From NCBI GenBank assembly GCA_030248295.1, contig JASANH010001374.1:930001-994000 (forward strand): DNA of 64,000 bases, in the 5' to 3' direction. The notes under the pieces are model-generated. The model did no database searches and had not been told where the DNA came from. It was given only the letters and a program-made list of their open reading frames with translations. This stretch comes from Mesodorylaimus sp. YZB2_4 (Eukaryota; Nematoda; Enoplea; Dorylaimida; Dorylaimidae). The translations under genes and the position numbers were made by a program. How positions within the stretch are numbered: the first letter of the stretch is position 1; each line of letters starts with the position of its first letter. This document shows positions 63,684 through 64,000 of the stretch, one piece after another.

Positions 63684-64000
63684 TCACTTCTTGGCAGTTC
63701 TGGCCGAGACCAGTGCGTAGGCGTGGTTGAATATGGCCGCGGCTAGGATGGCGACGGCCACCAGACTCAGACCTCGGACGTATTCGTGCGAATGGGATAC
63801 GAACCAGTCGGAGGACAGGCCCAAGGCCAATGTGGTGCATCCTAGTACGAACAGAGTGCATCCCGATGCACCGTGGTACAACTTCAAGTCGGCCAGTGTC
63901 AGTGTTTTTGGTAATTTGAACAGGCTGGCGTAGCGTACGAACACGCCGGCCAGCACTTGGACGGTGGTGTAGAGGACTGTGATGGCGCCGAGCAGACCGT
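63684..64000 (-). CDS. CYB561D2: CYB561D2-like cytochrome b561 (3' part, cut by window edge)
   Basis: Family members are membrane haem proteins that pass electrons from ascorbate across membranes. The frame is open from the window edge to the TGA at 63684-63686 (about 105 residues). It reads two to three hydrophobic helices (GAITVLYTTVQVLAGVF; GCTLFVLGCTTLALGL; LSLVAVAILAAAIFNHAYAL). The stretch LADLKLYHGASG matches the conserved AELKLYHATCG of CYB561D2, including the haem-ligand-type His. The rest of the protein, including the other haem histidines, lies beyond the window. An exon boundary inside the last 40 bases cannot be excluded. Confidence 0.8.
   Translation of the reverse strand, partial: GLLGAITVLYTTVQVLAGVFVRYASLFKLPKTLTLADLKLYHGASGCTLFVLGCTTLALGLSSDWFVSHSHEYVRGLSLVAVAILAAAIFNHAYALVSARTAKK

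Overview
This window is animal nuclear DNA. Genes are split into small exons (about 40 to 370 nt) with GT..AG introns. Most acceptors are short and U-rich (TTTTTAG, TTTCAG) directly before the exon, and the motif AATTTCCCGCC recurs in non-coding DNA. Together these suggest an invertebrate, possibly a nematode, but no marker in the window proves the phylum. I joined exons by hand from splice signals, reading phase and family similarity. Most joins are phase-consistent; doubtful ones are flagged.

Layout, left to right. (1) 886-4580, minus: a BICRA/GLTSCR1-type SWI/SNF subunit. (2) 5593-11613, minus: a complete 354-residue heterotrimeric G protein alpha subunit in nine exons; its last intron holds a CACTG-rich minisatellite. 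(3) 15322-18537, plus: a complete JMJD6-type Jumonji dioxygenase in nine exons. (4) 20459-29414, plus: a neprilysin-like M13 zinc peptidase in fifteen exons, with a mariner derivative in its first intron. (5) 29614-33969, minus: a NOL9/Grc3-type polynucleotide kinase in seven exons, tail to tail with the peptidase. (6) 34792-35361, minus: a four-helix membrane protein of unknown function. (7) 36860-39789, minus: a secreted cysteine-containing protein of unknown function. (8) 40180-44040, plus: two decayed LINE-type retrotransposon copies. (9) 45070-51900: about 7 kb with no convincing gene, filled with transposon remnants. (10) 51939-54554, minus: a complete Rap1 small GTPase with a CEIL prenylation box. 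(11) 55796-63172, plus: a complete SAMD8-type sphingomyelin-synthase-related protein in seven exons. (12) 63684-64000, minus: the 3' part of a CYB561D2-type cytochrome b561, cut by the window edge.

The genes look like unrelated housekeeping and signalling genes (chromatin, RNA processing, G-protein and Ras-family signalling, membrane lipid and electron transport). I see no operon or pathway cluster. The dominant theme is repeats. There are two tRNA-like SINE families, several terminal-inverted-repeat element families (one with an exact 8-bp target duplication), inverted arrays of a GCGCAA motif, and at least seven unrelated minisatellites built on ATCGAT or GATC. All seven lie inside introns, and three fill consecutive introns of the SAMD8 gene.
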